A stretch of DNA of 10,281 bases from Oscillospiraceae bacterium (lineage in GTDB: Bacteria > Bacillota_A > Clostridia > Oscillospirales > JAAYXM01), in contig JAFQVE010000524.1 in NCBI GenBank assembly GCA_017408185.1, positions 1 through 10,281 of the forward strand, given 5' to 3'. How positions within the stretch are numbered: position 1 is the first letter of the stretch; every line of letters begins with the position of its first letter. The translations under genes and the position numbers were made by a program. This document shows positions 1-7,115 of this stretch, piece after piece. The notes beneath the pieces are model-generated. The model was not told where the DNA came from. It saw nothing but the letters and a program-made list of their open reading frames with translations, and searched no databases.

Positions 1-2
1 AG

Positions 3-506
3 CTTGCAAAGCAGATTGATAAGGCTGTTTTCCCGGGAACTATGGGCGGTCCGCTTATGCATATAATCGCGGCAAAGGCGGTTTGCTTCGGCGAAGCATT
101 AAAGCCTGAGTTTACAGCATATCAGAAAAAGGTTGTTGCAAATGCTTCGGCTCTTGCAAGTGCACTGTTGCAGTGCGGCTTTGATCTTGTTTCCGGTGGC
201 ACTGACAATCATCTTATGCTTGTGGATCTCAGAAAGGTGGGAGTTACGGGAAAAGAGCTTGAGCATCGCCTTGATGAAGTCGGTATTACTCTTAACAAAA
301 ACTCTATCCCCAATGATCCTGAGAAGCCGTTTGTTACAAGCGGTGTGCGTATCGGCACTCCGGCTGCAACAACCAGAGGTTTTGGAGAAACGGATATGGC
401 AGAAATTGCCCGTCTTATCCATCTCACCGCTACATCTTTTGAAACCAAGAAGGAATATATTCGCGATTGCGTAAAGGCTCTTTGCGATAAATATCCGCTC
501 TACTAA
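3..506 (+). CDS. glyA: Serine hydroxymethyltransferase, C-terminal part (5' truncated by window)
   Basis: This is the 3' part of the PLP enzyme that interconverts serine and glycine while charging tetrahydrofolate with a one-carbon unit in the cytoplasm. The reading frame is open from position 3 to a TAA at 504-506 and gives 167 residues of a protein usually near 410. The conserved block [11 protein letters not shown], the stretch [14 protein letters not shown], and the C-terminal signature [17 protein letters not shown] are all typical of bacterial GlyA. The PLP-binding lysine region should lie just upstream of the window. One oddity is a Met in the GTMGG position where Gln (GTQGG) is usual. 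An internal ATG at 42 is not a plausible start because conserved GlyA sequence runs upstream of it. rarA begins 28 bp after the stop without a visible terminator, so the two may be cotranscribed. The identification is secure. Confidence 0.96.
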   Translation, partial: LAKQIDKAVFPGTMGGPLMHIIAAKAVCFGEALKPEFTAYQKKVVANASALASALLQCGFDLVSGGTDNHLMLVDLRKVGVTGKELEHRLDEVGITLNKNSIPNDPEKPFVTSGVRIGTPAATTRGFGETDMAEIARLIHLTATSFETKKEYIRDCVKALCDKYPLY

Positions 507-522
507 TACATATAAATTAAAT

Positions 523-528
523 AGGAGG
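523..528 (+). promoter_or_regulatory. Ribosome binding site of rarA
   Basis: A perfect AGGAGG lies six bases before the ATG at 535. It fixes the rarA start, and no other in-frame start is supported. Confidence 0.85.
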
Positions 529-534
529 CGCAGT

Positions 535-1785
535 ATGTACAGACCGCTTGCAGATAGAATACGTCCGGACAGCATTGACGATGTTTTCGGGCAGAAGCAT
601 CTCTTGGGGGAAAACGGCATACTGCGCCGTGTCATTCTCAGTGGACAAATACCTAATATGATTTTCTTTGGCCCGAGTGGTGTCGGAAAAACAACGGTTG
701 CTGAGATAATTGCAAGGCATACATCGCGTGAGTTTAAAAAGTTAAATGCAACCACGGCATCAATTAGTGATATAAAAGATATAGTGGCAGGGCTGGATAC
801 ATTCCTTACCCCGAATGGTGTTCTGCTTTATATTGATGAAATTCAGTATTTTAATAAAAAACAGCAACAATCTCTTCTTGAGTTCATGGAAAACGGCAAG
901 CTTACCATTATAGCATCTACAACGGAAAATCCGTATTTTTATGTGTACAGTGCAATTCTTTCAAGAGCGACTGTTTTTGAGTTTAAGCCGATTGAGCCGG
1001 AAGATGTTCGCGGCGCGATAAACAGAGCTATGAGTAAACTTAGGGACGAGGTTGAGCTTGAAGACGGTGTTGTTGAACACATATCATCCGCTTGCGGCGG
1101 AGATGTCAGAAAGGCACTCAATGCAATTGAGCTTTTAGTTGAAAGTGCAGAGCGTTGCGAAGAAAAAGCTGTTATTAGATTAGAAGATGCACGGTTGGTC
1201 ACCCAACGTAGTGCAATGCGTGCGGACAGGGATGGAGACAGCCATTACGACGTGATATCTGCGCTGCAAAAATCCGTAAGAGGCTCGGACCCCGATGCTG
1301 CGGTATACTATCTTGCAAGACTTCTTGAGGCGGGGGATATGTTATCAGCTTGCAGACGTCTTCTTGTAATTGCGAGCGAAGATGTCGGTCTTGCTTATCC
1401 GCAGGCAATTTCAATTGTAAAATCTTGTGTCGACAGTGCGTTGCAGTTGGGGATGCCGGAAGCGCGTATCCCTCTTGCGGAAGCGGTTATTCTTCTTGCC
1501 ACTTCTCCTAAATCGAATTCTGCGATATGCGCAATCGATTCGGCTATTTCCGATATAAGAAACGGTTTGGGCGGTGACATCCCTGCTTATTTGCGTGACG
1601 CTCATTATTCCGGAGCAGAAAAGCTTGGAAGAGGATTGACTTACAAGTATCCGCATTCTTATCCTAATCATTGGGTAAAGCAGCAATATTTGCCGGATGA
1701 AATAAAGAATAAGAAATATTATGAATTTGGTGACAATAAGGTTGAAAAAACAACTGAAAAATATTGGAATGAAATAAAAAAATAA
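535..1785 (+). CDS. rarA: Replication-associated recombination protein A (RarA/MgsA), AAA+ ATPase
   Basis: RarA is a clamp-loader-like AAA+ ATPase of the MgsA/WRNIP1 family that acts at stalled replication forks and in recombination. The 416-residue product is near the usual family length. Visible motifs are Walker A GPSGVGKT (46-53), Walker B LLYIDE (97-102), sensor 1 STTEN (128-132), an SR arginine-finger pair (143-144) and the GGDVRKALN sensor-2 region (188-196). The C-terminal MgsA domain includes KSVRGSDPDAAVYYLARLLEAG and SEDVGLA (about 246-285), and the family-typical KYPHSYPNHWVKQQYLPD lies near 371-388. In Walker B the usual IHRFNK is IQYFNK, a mild variant. The start is set by the AGGAGG at 523. 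The TAA stop touches a 17-bp inverted repeat. The upstream neighbour is glyA, also a housekeeping gene. No frameshift or truncation is seen. Confidence 0.96.
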   Translation: MYRPLADRIRPDSIDDVFGQKHLLGENGILRRVILSGQIPNMIFFGPSGVGKTTVAEIIARHTSREFKKLNATTASISDIKDIVAGLDTFLTPNGVLLYIDEIQYFNKKQQQSLLEFMENGKLTIIASTTENPYFYVYSAILSRATVFEFKPIEPEDVRGAINRAMSKLRDEVELEDGVVEHISSACGGDVRKALNAIELLVESAERCEEKAVIRLEDARLVTQRSAMRADRDGDSHYDVISALQKSVRGSDPDAAVYYLARLLEAGDMLSACRRLLVIASEDVGLAYPQAISIVKSCVDSALQLGMPEARIPLAEAVILLATSPKSNSAICAIDSAISDIRNGLGGDIPAYLRDAHYSGAEKLGRGLTYKYPHSYPNHWVKQQYLPDEIKNKKYYEFGDNKVEKTTEKYWNEIKK

Positions 1786-1830
1786 CATTTTGTCTCACGC
1801 GTGTTGGTTGTATGCGTGAGACAAAATGTT
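1784..1830. terminator. Long perfect inverted repeat after rarA (terminator-like, U-tract on the minus strand)
   Basis: Positions 1784-1800 and 1814-1830 form a perfect 17-bp stem with a 13-nt central region that could pair partly further through G-T pairs. The left arm overlaps the last two bases of the rarA stop. On the + strand the stem is followed by TGAAACGAAC, so there is no proper U-tract. On the - strand it is followed by TT, A and then seven T (the complement of 1776-1782), a good intrinsic terminator for leftward transcription. It probably ends the glyA-rarA transcript by structure, works bidirectionally, or shields rarA from leftward transcription. A protein-binding palindrome cannot be excluded. 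Confidence 0.65.
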
Positions 1831-1859
1831 TGAAACGAACAAAAAACTTAAAATCACTA

Positions 1860-1888
1860 TTGAAAAAAGGATTATAATAGTGTATAAT
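1860..1888 (+). promoter_or_regulatory. Sigma-A-type promoter of the deoR-dehydrogenase operon
   Basis: TTGAAA (1860-1865) is followed after exactly 17 bp by TATAAT (1883-1888), one base away from consensus in the -35 box. A second TATAAT at 1873-1878 is only 7 bp from the -35 box and would need another -35. Transcription would start near 1895, leaving a leader of about 65 nt before the regulator ATG at 1960. No other comparable promoter is seen before the downstream genes, so this one probably drives the whole operon. Confidence 0.8.
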
Positions 1889-1930
1889 ATAATTTGGAAA
1901 AGATTTTGTGTTATTTTTTAACGTTTTATT

Positions 1931-1945
1931 TGTTAGAATCTAACA
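1931..1945. promoter_or_regulatory. Candidate operator: 15-nt palindrome in the leader of the regulator gene
   Basis: TGTTAGA-A-TCTAACA is a perfect inverted repeat of two 7-nt arms around one base. It lies about 36-50 nt downstream of the predicted transcription start and ends just before the GAGGT ribosome binding site (1948-1952). Its position next to a DeoR-type gene suggests a site for autoregulation, where bound repressor would block elongation or promoter clearance. As RNA it could also form a small hairpin near the ribosome binding site. The assignment rests on symmetry and position only. Confidence 0.45.
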
Positions 1946-1959
1946 TTGAGGTACAGCGT

Positions 1960-2715
1960 ATGAATGACAGACAACAATTGATAAATGATTACATACAAAC
2001 AAAAAGTGAAGTCACGCTCGCGGAACTTAAGAAATTGGTTCCGTCAGTGTCCGAAATGACAATTCGCCGCGATCTTGAGGCATTGGAATCCGGCGGACGC
2101 ATTGTGCGTATTCATGGCGGAGCCCGCTCGGTTAAGGCAATTAATATGCTTGTTGAGGATGCTTTTTCAAAGCGTTCAGCTACAAATGTTGATAAAAAGC
2201 GTATAATTGCAGAAAAGGCATTAGCGTATATAGAGGATAAAAGCTCTGTTTATATTGACGCCGGAAGTACGACTATGTCGCTTGCCGAAATGCTTCCGGA
2301 TAAACAGCTTTTGATATCCACTTGTGCTTTGAATATAGCCGGAGAACTTTTAAAGCTCAAAAACAGCAGGATTAATCTGTTGGGCGGAGAGGTTAACAAG
2401 AACAGTATTTCTACATACGGACCGGGGGCACGAGCTGCAATAGAAAACATCAATATTGATGTCGCTTTTATTGCTGCAACTGCGTTTTCTGTTAAAAATG
2501 GATTCAGCTGCGGTAATGTATATGACTGCGAGCTTAAAAGAGAAATCCTTAATCGTTCTTCGCTTAGGATAATGCTTATGGATAGCAGCAAAGTGGATAA
2601 CACAATGCCGTATACGTTTGCACATCCAAAGGATATAGATGTTTTGATAACTGATGATGGTATATCAAATGAGCTTCGCTCATTTTTTATAGAAAACGGA
2701 ACTAAGGTTTTGTAA
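1960..2715 (+). CDS. DeoR-family transcriptional regulator
   Basis: This is a DeoR/GlpR-type repressor with an N-terminal winged helix-turn-helix and a C-terminal ISOCOT-fold sensor domain. The family usually binds sugar phosphates and controls adjacent carbohydrate genes. From the ATG at 1960 it has 251 residues, the normal length. The HTH runs from about residue 3 to 56, with the family hallmark MTIRRDLEALESGGRIVRIHGGA (33-55, conserved in TIRRDL and HGGA). The sensor domain has DAGSTT (100-105), LLGGEVNKNS (140-149), GNVYDCELKREIL (185-197), MDSSKVD (207-213) and DIDVLITD (225-232). A TTG at 1894 extends the frame, but it sits at the predicted transcription start and lacks a ribosome binding site. 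GAGGT at 1948-1952 supports 1960. It is the first gene of the operon and probably its local regulator; the effector is unknown. Confidence 0.93.
   Translation: MNDRQQLINDYIQTKSEVTLAELKKLVPSVSEMTIRRDLEALESGGRIVRIHGGARSVKAINMLVEDAFSKRSATNVDKKRIIAEKALAYIEDKSSVYIDAGSTTMSLAEMLPDKQLLISTCALNIAGELLKLKNSRINLLGGEVNKNSISTYGPGARAAIENINIDVAFIAATAFSVKNGFSCGNVYDCELKREILNRSSLRIMLMDSSKVDNTMPYTFAHPKDIDVLITDDGISNELRSFFIENGTKVL
2667..2690 (+). terminator. Terminator-like hairpin inside the 3' end of the deoR-family gene
   Basis: AAATGAGC (2667-2674) pairs perfectly with GCTCATTT (2678-2685) around a 3-nt TTC loop. The run of six T spans 2683-2688, so the stem leads directly into a U-tract. The hairpin is within codons of the regulator, about 25 bp before its stop. 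Translating ribosomes would mask it; untranslated transcripts could terminate here, which would lower expression of the downstream enzymes. Only about four GC-containing pairs lie in the core, so it would be modest in strength. It may also be chance. Confidence 0.4.
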
Positions 2716-2723
2716 AAATTGAA

Positions 2724-2728
2724 AGGAG
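2724..2728 (+). promoter_or_regulatory. Ribosome binding site of the SorE-like dehydrogenase
   Basis: AGGAG within GAAAGGAGAA lies seven bases before the ATG at 2736. It fixes the start and is much stronger than anything before E1-beta. Confidence 0.8.
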
Positions 2729-2735
2729 AATATAG

Positions 2736-3989
2736 ATGAAAACAAAGGCATTAAGACTTTATGGCAAAAACGACCTTCGGCTCGAAGAGTTTGAGCTTCC
2801 GGCTATTACGGAAGATGAAATTCTTGCTGAGGTTGTAACCGACAGCATTTGTATGTCGAGCTACAAGGCTGCACAGCAAGGCGGAGATCATAAGCGTGTG
2901 CCCGATGATGTTGAGAACAATCCGATTATCATCGGTCATGAGTTCTGTGGTATAATCCGCGAGGTTGGCGCAAACTGGCAGAATAAATTTAAGGTTGGAC
3001 AGAAATTTTCTATCCAACCAGCAACAAACTATAAAGGAAGTTTGGCTGCTCCCGGATATTCTTATCATAATATCGGAGGATGTTCTACATACGTCGTTAT
3101 CCCTGCTGAGGTTATGATTTGCGATTGCTTGCTTGACTATAACGGCGATGCTTTCTTCCATGGTTCGCTTTCAGAGCCGATGTCCTGCATCGTTGGCGGA
3201 TATCACGCAATGTTCCACACAAAAGCAGGATCCTACGAACATGAAATGGGAATTAAAGAGGGCGGAAACCTCATCATTATGGCAGGCGCAGGTCCGATGG
3301 GAATGGGTGCAATTGACTATGCTGTGCATGGAGATCGTAAGCCGGGCATTTTGGTTGTTACGGACATTGACGATGCACGTCTTGAGCGCGCAAAAAGCCT
3401 TCTTTCTCCCGAAGATGCTGCAAAGAACGGCGTAAAGCTCGTTTATGTCAACACAAACAACTGTGAAGATGCAAAGCAGTATCTTATGGATATTACCGAT
3501 GGTGTTGGATACCACGATGTAATGCTTATGGCACCTGTTAAGCCGGTTTGTGAGCTTGCAGACTCTGTTCTTGCATATGACGGTTGCGTAAACTTCTTTG
3601 CAGGTCCGACAAATCACGAATTCTCTGCTATGGTGAACTTCTATAACATTCATTATAATGCAACCCACTACATCGGCACTTCCGGCGGAAATACCGACGA
3701 TATGCGCGAGTCATTAAAGCTTATGGAAGAGGGAAGACTTAATCCCGCTGTTATGGTAACACACGTTGGCGGTATCGACAGCGCAAAGGAATCAACTCTC
3801 AATCTTCCGAACATTAAAGGCGGAAAGAAGCTTATTTATACACATGTAAATATGCCGCTTACAGCTATTGATGATTTTGCAGAGCTTGGGAAGAATGATC
3901 CTTTCTTTGCAAAGCTCGCTGAAATCACCGCACGTCACAACGGTCTCTGGTCAGCAGAGGCTGAAAAATATTTGCTTGAAAACAAATAA
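2736..3989 (+). CDS. Zinc-dependent medium-chain dehydrogenase, L-sorbose-1-phosphate reductase (SorE)-like
   Basis: This is an MDR-superfamily NAD(P)-dependent alcohol/polyol dehydrogenase of 417 residues. It resembles SorE, which reduces L-sorbose 1-phosphate to D-glucitol 6-phosphate, by recall of that family: the N-terminal KAL-YGKNDLRLEEFELP, CMSSYKAAQQGGDHKRVPDD, GGCSTYVVIP, SEPMSCIVGGYHAMFHT and the closing FFAGPTNHEF and YIGTSGGNTDDM blocks all fit. Likely catalytic zinc ligands are Cys39, His68-Glu69 (GHEFCG) and Glu147 (SEP). The four-cysteine structural zinc lobe of classical alcohol dehydrogenases is absent. The Rossmann motif is GAGPMG (184-189), and Asp210 at the end of the second strand points to NAD(H). 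It lies 20 bp after the regulator and 18 bp before E2, so it is cotranscribed. The substrate is inferred only; a related ketose, polyol or diol is possible. Confidence 0.85.
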   Translation: MKTKALRLYGKNDLRLEEFELPAITEDEILAEVVTDSICMSSYKAAQQGGDHKRVPDDVENNPIIIGHEFCGIIREVGANWQNKFKVGQKFSIQPATNYKGSLAAPGYSYHNIGGCSTYVVIPAEVMICDCLLDYNGDAFFHGSLSEPMSCIVGGYHAMFHTKAGSYEHEMGIKEGGNLIIMAGAGPMGMGAIDYAVHGDRKPGILVVTDIDDARLERAKSLLSPEDAAKNGVKLVYVNTNNCEDAKQYLMDITDGVGYHDVMLMAPVKPVCELADSVLAYDGCVNFFAGPTNHEFSAMVNFYNIHYNATHYIGTSGGNTDDMRESLKLMEEGRLNPAVMVTHVGGIDSAKESTLNLPNIKGGKKLIYTHVNMPLTAIDDFAELGKNDPFFAKLAEITARHNGLWSAEAEKYLLENK

Positions 3990-3991
3990 CG

Positions 3992-3998
3992 AAAGGAG
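3992..3998 (+). promoter_or_regulatory. Ribosome binding site of the E2 gene
   Basis: AAAGGAG lies nine bases before the ATG at 4008, immediately after the dehydrogenase stop. Confidence 0.8.
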
Positions 3999-4007
3999 TA
4001 AATACAT

Positions 4008-5714
4008 ATGGCAACACCAGTTATAATGCCGCGTCAGGGACAGTCAGTTGAAAGCTGTATCATCTCAAAGTGGCATAAAAAAGTCGGCGATATGGTAGCC
4101 GAAGGCGATACGCTCTTCTCCTATGAAACAGACAAAGCAAGCTTCGATGAGGTAGCAAAGGTATCCGGCAAAATGCTTGCAGTTTTCTATGAAGAGGGCG
4201 ACGATGTAGAATGTCTTCTCAACGTTTGTGTAATAGGCAACGACGGTGAGAGCACCGCAGAGTTTGCACCTGCAGGCGCAGCTGCTCCCGCAGAAACGGC
4301 TCCGGTTGCAGCACCTGCTGCAGCACCGGCGGCACCGGTAAACCCTGTAGCTCCTGTTGATGCAGGAAATGCAACACCGGTAATTATGCCGCGTCAGGGA
4401 CAATCTGTTGAAAGCTGTATTATCTCAAAATGGCATAAAAAAGTCGGTGATATGGTAGCCGAAGGTGATACACTCTTCTCCTACGAAACAGATAAGGCAA
4501 GCTTTGATGAAGTATCAAAGGTGTCCGGCAAGATGCTTGCAATCTTCTTTGAAGAGGGCGATGATGTAGAATGTCTCCTCAATGTATGCGTAATCGGTGA
4601 AGACGGCGCAAATGCAGATGCGTTCAATCCCAATGCAACTGCAGCACCTGTAGCACCTGCAGCAGAGGCAGCACCTGTGGCTTCTGCACCCGTTGCAGCA
4701 GCACCTGTAGCTGTTGTTTCAACAGCAAAGGCAGGCGATGCGCTCAAGATTTCTCCCCGTGCAAAAAATCTTGCAGAGAAAACATTTGCCGATATCTCTC
4801 TTGCAACACCCACAGGCCCGAACGGCAGAATCATCGAGCGCGATGTTGAGCGTCTTATCTCCGAAGGTAAGGTTGTAACTCCTGCGGCAGCTGATGCACT
4901 CGGCAAGGGAATTGTCGGCACAGGTATCGGCGGAAGAGTAACAACTGCAGATATCGCAGCAGCAGGAAGTGCACCTGCGGCGGCTCCGACAGCACCTGCA
5001 GAGGTTGCAGCACCGGTTGCAGATTACGAAGAGGTTCCGATGACAAATATCAGAAAGGTCATCGCAAAATCTATGTCTGCATCTCTCACAGAGATGGCAC
5101 AGCTCACTCTCAATACATCCTTTGATGCAACTGCAATTCTTAATTACCGCAAGGTGCTTAAGGCAAAGGGCGAAGCTTTCGGTATGGAGAAGGTAACTCT
5201 CAACGATATGATTCTCTATGCAGTATCACGCATCATTCTGGGCCACAGAGATATTAATGCTCACCTTATCGACAATAAGATGAGACTCTTCAATAACGTA
5301 CATCTCGGCGTTGCTTGCGATACAGCTCGCGGACTTATGGTTCCCACAGTATTCAATGCAAACAAGATGTCACTTAAGGAAATCTCCGCTGAATCCAAGC
5401 GTGTAACAGGTATGTGCCGTGACGGTGCTTGCAGCCCCGACCTTCTTAAGGGCGCATCGTTTACCATCACAAATCTCGGAAGCCTCGGAATCGAGAGCTT
5501 TACTCCCGTCATCAACCCGCCGCAGACAGCAATCCTCGGCGTTTGCGGAACTGAAACAAAGATTCGCGAGAAGAACGGTGAAATCTCAACATACCAGGCA
5601 ATGGGACTTTCCCTCACATTTGACCACAGAGCAGTTGACGGTGCTCCTGCTGCTAAGTTCCTCAAAGAACTCTGCGAAGCACTCGAGAACTTTGATTTGC
5701 TTCTTGGTGTATAA
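4008..5714 (+). CDS. 2-oxo acid dehydrogenase complex E2, dihydrolipoamide acyltransferase with two lipoyl domains
   Basis: E2 is the core of the complex: it receives the acyl group from E1 on a lipoyl arm and passes it to CoA. The 568 residues show lipoyl domain 1 (about 2-80, lipoyl-lysine in ETDKAS, Lys43), an Ala/Pro linker, lipoyl domain 2 (about 122-200, Lys163), and another Ala/Pro linker. A peripheral subunit-binding domain starts at LKISPRAKNLAEK (246 onward, with GPNGRIIERDV), followed by a second short subunit-binding-like motif (TPAAADALG...GTGIGGRVTTADI, about 291-318). The catalytic domain (about 339-568) ends in DHRAVDG, with catalytic His540 and Asp544. The family usually has DHRVVDG; Ala replaces the first Val. 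E2 comes first, ahead of E3 and E1, unlike the common E1-E2-E3 order. The acyl specificity (acetyl or other) cannot be read from the sequence. Confidence 0.95.
   Translation: MATPVIMPRQGQSVESCIISKWHKKVGDMVAEGDTLFSYETDKASFDEVAKVSGKMLAVFYEEGDDVECLLNVCVIGNDGESTAEFAPAGAAAPAETAPVAAPAAAPAAPVNPVAPVDAGNATPVIMPRQGQSVESCIISKWHKKVGDMVAEGDTLFSYETDKASFDEVSKVSGKMLAIFFEEGDDVECLLNVCVIGEDGANADAFNPNATAAPVAPAAEAAPVASAPVAAAPVAVVSTAKAGDALKISPRAKNLAEKTFADISLATPTGPNGRIIERDVERLISEGKVVTPAAADALGKGIVGTGIGGRVTTADIAAAGSAPAAAPTAPAEVAAPVADYEEVPMTNIRKVIAKSMSASLTEMAQLTLNTSFDATAILNYRKVLKAKGEAFGMEKVTLNDMILYAVSRIILGHRDINAHLIDNKMRLFNNVHLGVACDTARGLMVPTVFNANKMSLKEISAESKRVTGMCRDGACSPDLLKGASFTITNLGSLGIESFTPVINPPQTAILGVCGTETKIREKNGEISTYQAMGLSLTFDHRAVDGAPAAKFLKELCEALENFDLLLGV
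4011..4247 (+). repeat. Lipoyl-domain repeat unit 1 within E2
   Basis: This 237-bp unit (residues 2-80) is repeated 360 bp downstream. By hand count about 31 of 237 bases differ (about 87% identity), yet only four of 79 residues change (Ala/Ser, Val/Ile, Tyr/Phe, Asn/Glu). Almost all divergence is synonymous. Confidence 0.93.
4371..4607 (+). repeat. Lipoyl-domain repeat unit 2 within E2
   Basis: This is the second copy (residues 122-200) of the unit at 4011-4247. It keeps the lipoyl-accepting ETDKAS with Lys163, so both arms should be lipoylated. The Ala/Pro-rich linker between the copies has no counterpart in the first unit. Confidence 0.93.
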
Positions 5715-5719
5715 TTCTG

Positions 5720-5726
5720 AAAGGAG
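5720..5726 (+). promoter_or_regulatory. Ribosome binding site of the E3 gene
   Basis: AAAGGAG lies nine bases before the ATG at 5736 and just after the E2 stop. Confidence 0.8.
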
Positions 5727-5735
5727 AAAACGTCA

Positions 5736-7097
5736 ATGTATGATTTGGTAGTATTGGGTGGCGGCCCTGCAGGTTATCTTGCAGCTGAGCGTGCAGCAGC
5801 CGAAGGTATGAGCGTTTGTGTTGTTGAGAAGCGCTTCCTCGGCGGTGTCTGCCTGAATGAAGGCTGCATTCCCACAAAAACATTCCTCAATTCCGCAAAG
5901 ATTTACGATCACACTGTTCACGGCGAGAAGTTCGGCGTAACTGCAAGTGATATCAAGATTGACCATAAGGCTGTTGTTGCACGTAAAAACGATGTTCGTA
6001 GTAAGCTCGTTGCAGGTATTGCAGCAGCTCTCCGTGCAGGTAAGGTAAAGGTAATTGAGGCTGACGGTCAGATTATTGGAAAGTCTGAGGGCTTTGATGT
6101 AAAGGCAGGCGATGAAGTTGTTTCAGGTAAGAAGCTTCTCATCGCAACAGGCTCAAACGCAGTTGTTCCTCCGATTCCCGGACTCAAAGAAGCAATTGCA
6201 TCAGGCTTTGGTATGACCAACCGCGAAATCCTTGATATGGAAGAGGTTCCTGAATCTCTCGCAGTTATCGGTGGCGGTGTTATCGGTTTAGAGATGGCTT
6301 CATACTTTAACTCGATCGGCAGCAAGGTAACGGTTATCGAAATGATGCCGAAGATTGCAGGTCCGACAGATAACGAAATTTCCGAGATTCTTCTCAAAAA
6401 CTATACCAATAAGGGCATCAAGTTCGAGCTCGGTGCAAAGGTAACAGGCTTCGGCACTGACACTGTTGAGTATGAAAAAGATGGTAAGAACGTATCCCTC
6501 AAGGTTGATAAGGTTCTCGTATCTATCGGCCGCCGTGCTCATACAATGGGCATTGGCCTTGAAACAATCGGTGTTGAGCTCAACCGCGGTGCTGTCGTAA
6601 CAGATGATTTCTGCAGAACAAATGTTCCGGGCGTATATGCCGCAGGCGACGTTAACGGCAAGAGTATGCTTGCTCACACTGCATACCGCGAAGCTGAGGT
6701 TGCAATCAACCATATGGTCGGCAAAAAGGATCGTATGCGCTATAACGCAATCCCCGCTGTTATCTACACAAACCCGGAAGTTGCTTCTGTCGGTGAAACT
6801 GAAGAGACAGCAAAGGCAAAGGGAATTGCTTATAAAAAGTCGACTGTCAGCATGATGTACAGCGGTCGTTATATGGCAGAGAATACCGAATACGACGGTA
6901 TCTGCAAGGTTCTCGCAGACGAGAAGACCGGTAAGATTATCGGTGTTCATATGCTCGGTACATATTCTTCCGAGATTATATTCTCGGCAGCAATGATGGT
7001 TGAGTGTGAGATGAGAATCAACGATGTTAAGGAGTTCGTATTCCCGCACCCGACAGTCTGCGAAATAGTACGTGAAGCAGTATTCAAGATGAAATAA
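5736..7097 (+). CDS. lpdA: Dihydrolipoyl dehydrogenase (E3)
   Basis: E3 reoxidises the dihydrolipoyl arms of E2 through FAD and a redox disulfide and reduces NAD+ to NADH. The 453-residue length is normal for the family. Features are the FAD-binding GGGPAG (8-13), the redox-active pair in GGVCLNEGCIPTK (Cys39 and Cys44), the NAD-binding VIGGGVIGLE motif, the second FAD motif GVYAAGDVNGK, and the C-terminal dimer-interface catalytic HPTxxE (His438, Glu443). No lipoyl domain is fused at its N-terminus, unlike some clostridial E3 proteins. It sits between E2 and E1 with a 21-bp gap from E2, and is clearly dedicated to this complex. No defect is seen. Confidence 0.96.
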   Translation: MYDLVVLGGGPAGYLAAERAAAEGMSVCVVEKRFLGGVCLNEGCIPTKTFLNSAKIYDHTVHGEKFGVTASDIKIDHKAVVARKNDVRSKLVAGIAAALRAGKVKVIEADGQIIGKSEGFDVKAGDEVVSGKKLLIATGSNAVVPPIPGLKEAIASGFGMTNREILDMEEVPESLAVIGGGVIGLEMASYFNSIGSKVTVIEMMPKIAGPTDNEISEILLKNYTNKGIKFELGAKVTGFGTDTVEYEKDGKNVSLKVDKVLVSIGRRAHTMGIGLETIGVELNRGAVVTDDFCRTNVPGVYAAGDVNGKSMLAHTAYREAEVAINHMVGKKDRMRYNAIPAVIYTNPEVASVGETEETAKAKGIAYKKSTVSMMYSGRYMAENTEYDGICKVLADEKTGKIIGVHMLGTYSSEIIFSAAMMVECEMRINDVKEFVFPHPTVCEIVREAVFKMK

Positions 7098-7105
7098 AAA
7101 AGGAG
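7097..7105 (+). promoter_or_regulatory. Ribosome binding site of the E1-alpha gene
   Basis: AAAAGGAG within a short A-rich run lies about ten bases before the ATG at 7116 and directly abuts the E3 stop. It is the last strong ribosome binding site seen in the operon. Confidence 0.8.
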
Positions 7106-7115
7106 AGAAGTAAAA

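Noticed and set aside
99..755. Minus-strand open frame spanning glyA and rarA
   Set aside because: It covers two conserved genes and their intergenic ribosome binding site, and its translation has no recognisable motif.
1826..1850. Possible CcpA (cre) catabolite-repression site near TGAAACGAAC
   Set aside because: It lacks the central CG spacing and the 3' half of the cre consensus.
1894..1959. Upstream TTG start that would add 22 residues to the DeoR-family regulator
   Set aside because: It coincides with the predicted transcription start, has no ribosome binding site, and the extra residues have no family counterpart; the ATG at 1960 has GAGGT at a good distance.
2644..2666. Possible internal promoter (TTGATA and TATATC) before the SorE-like gene
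   Set aside because: The spacing is only 11 bp, far below the 16-18 bp needed.
6300..7049. Long open frame on the minus strand inside E3
   Set aside because: It lies entirely antisense to a clear dihydrolipoyl dehydrogenase gene, has no recognisable domain and no ribosome binding site, and mirrors the sense codon bias.
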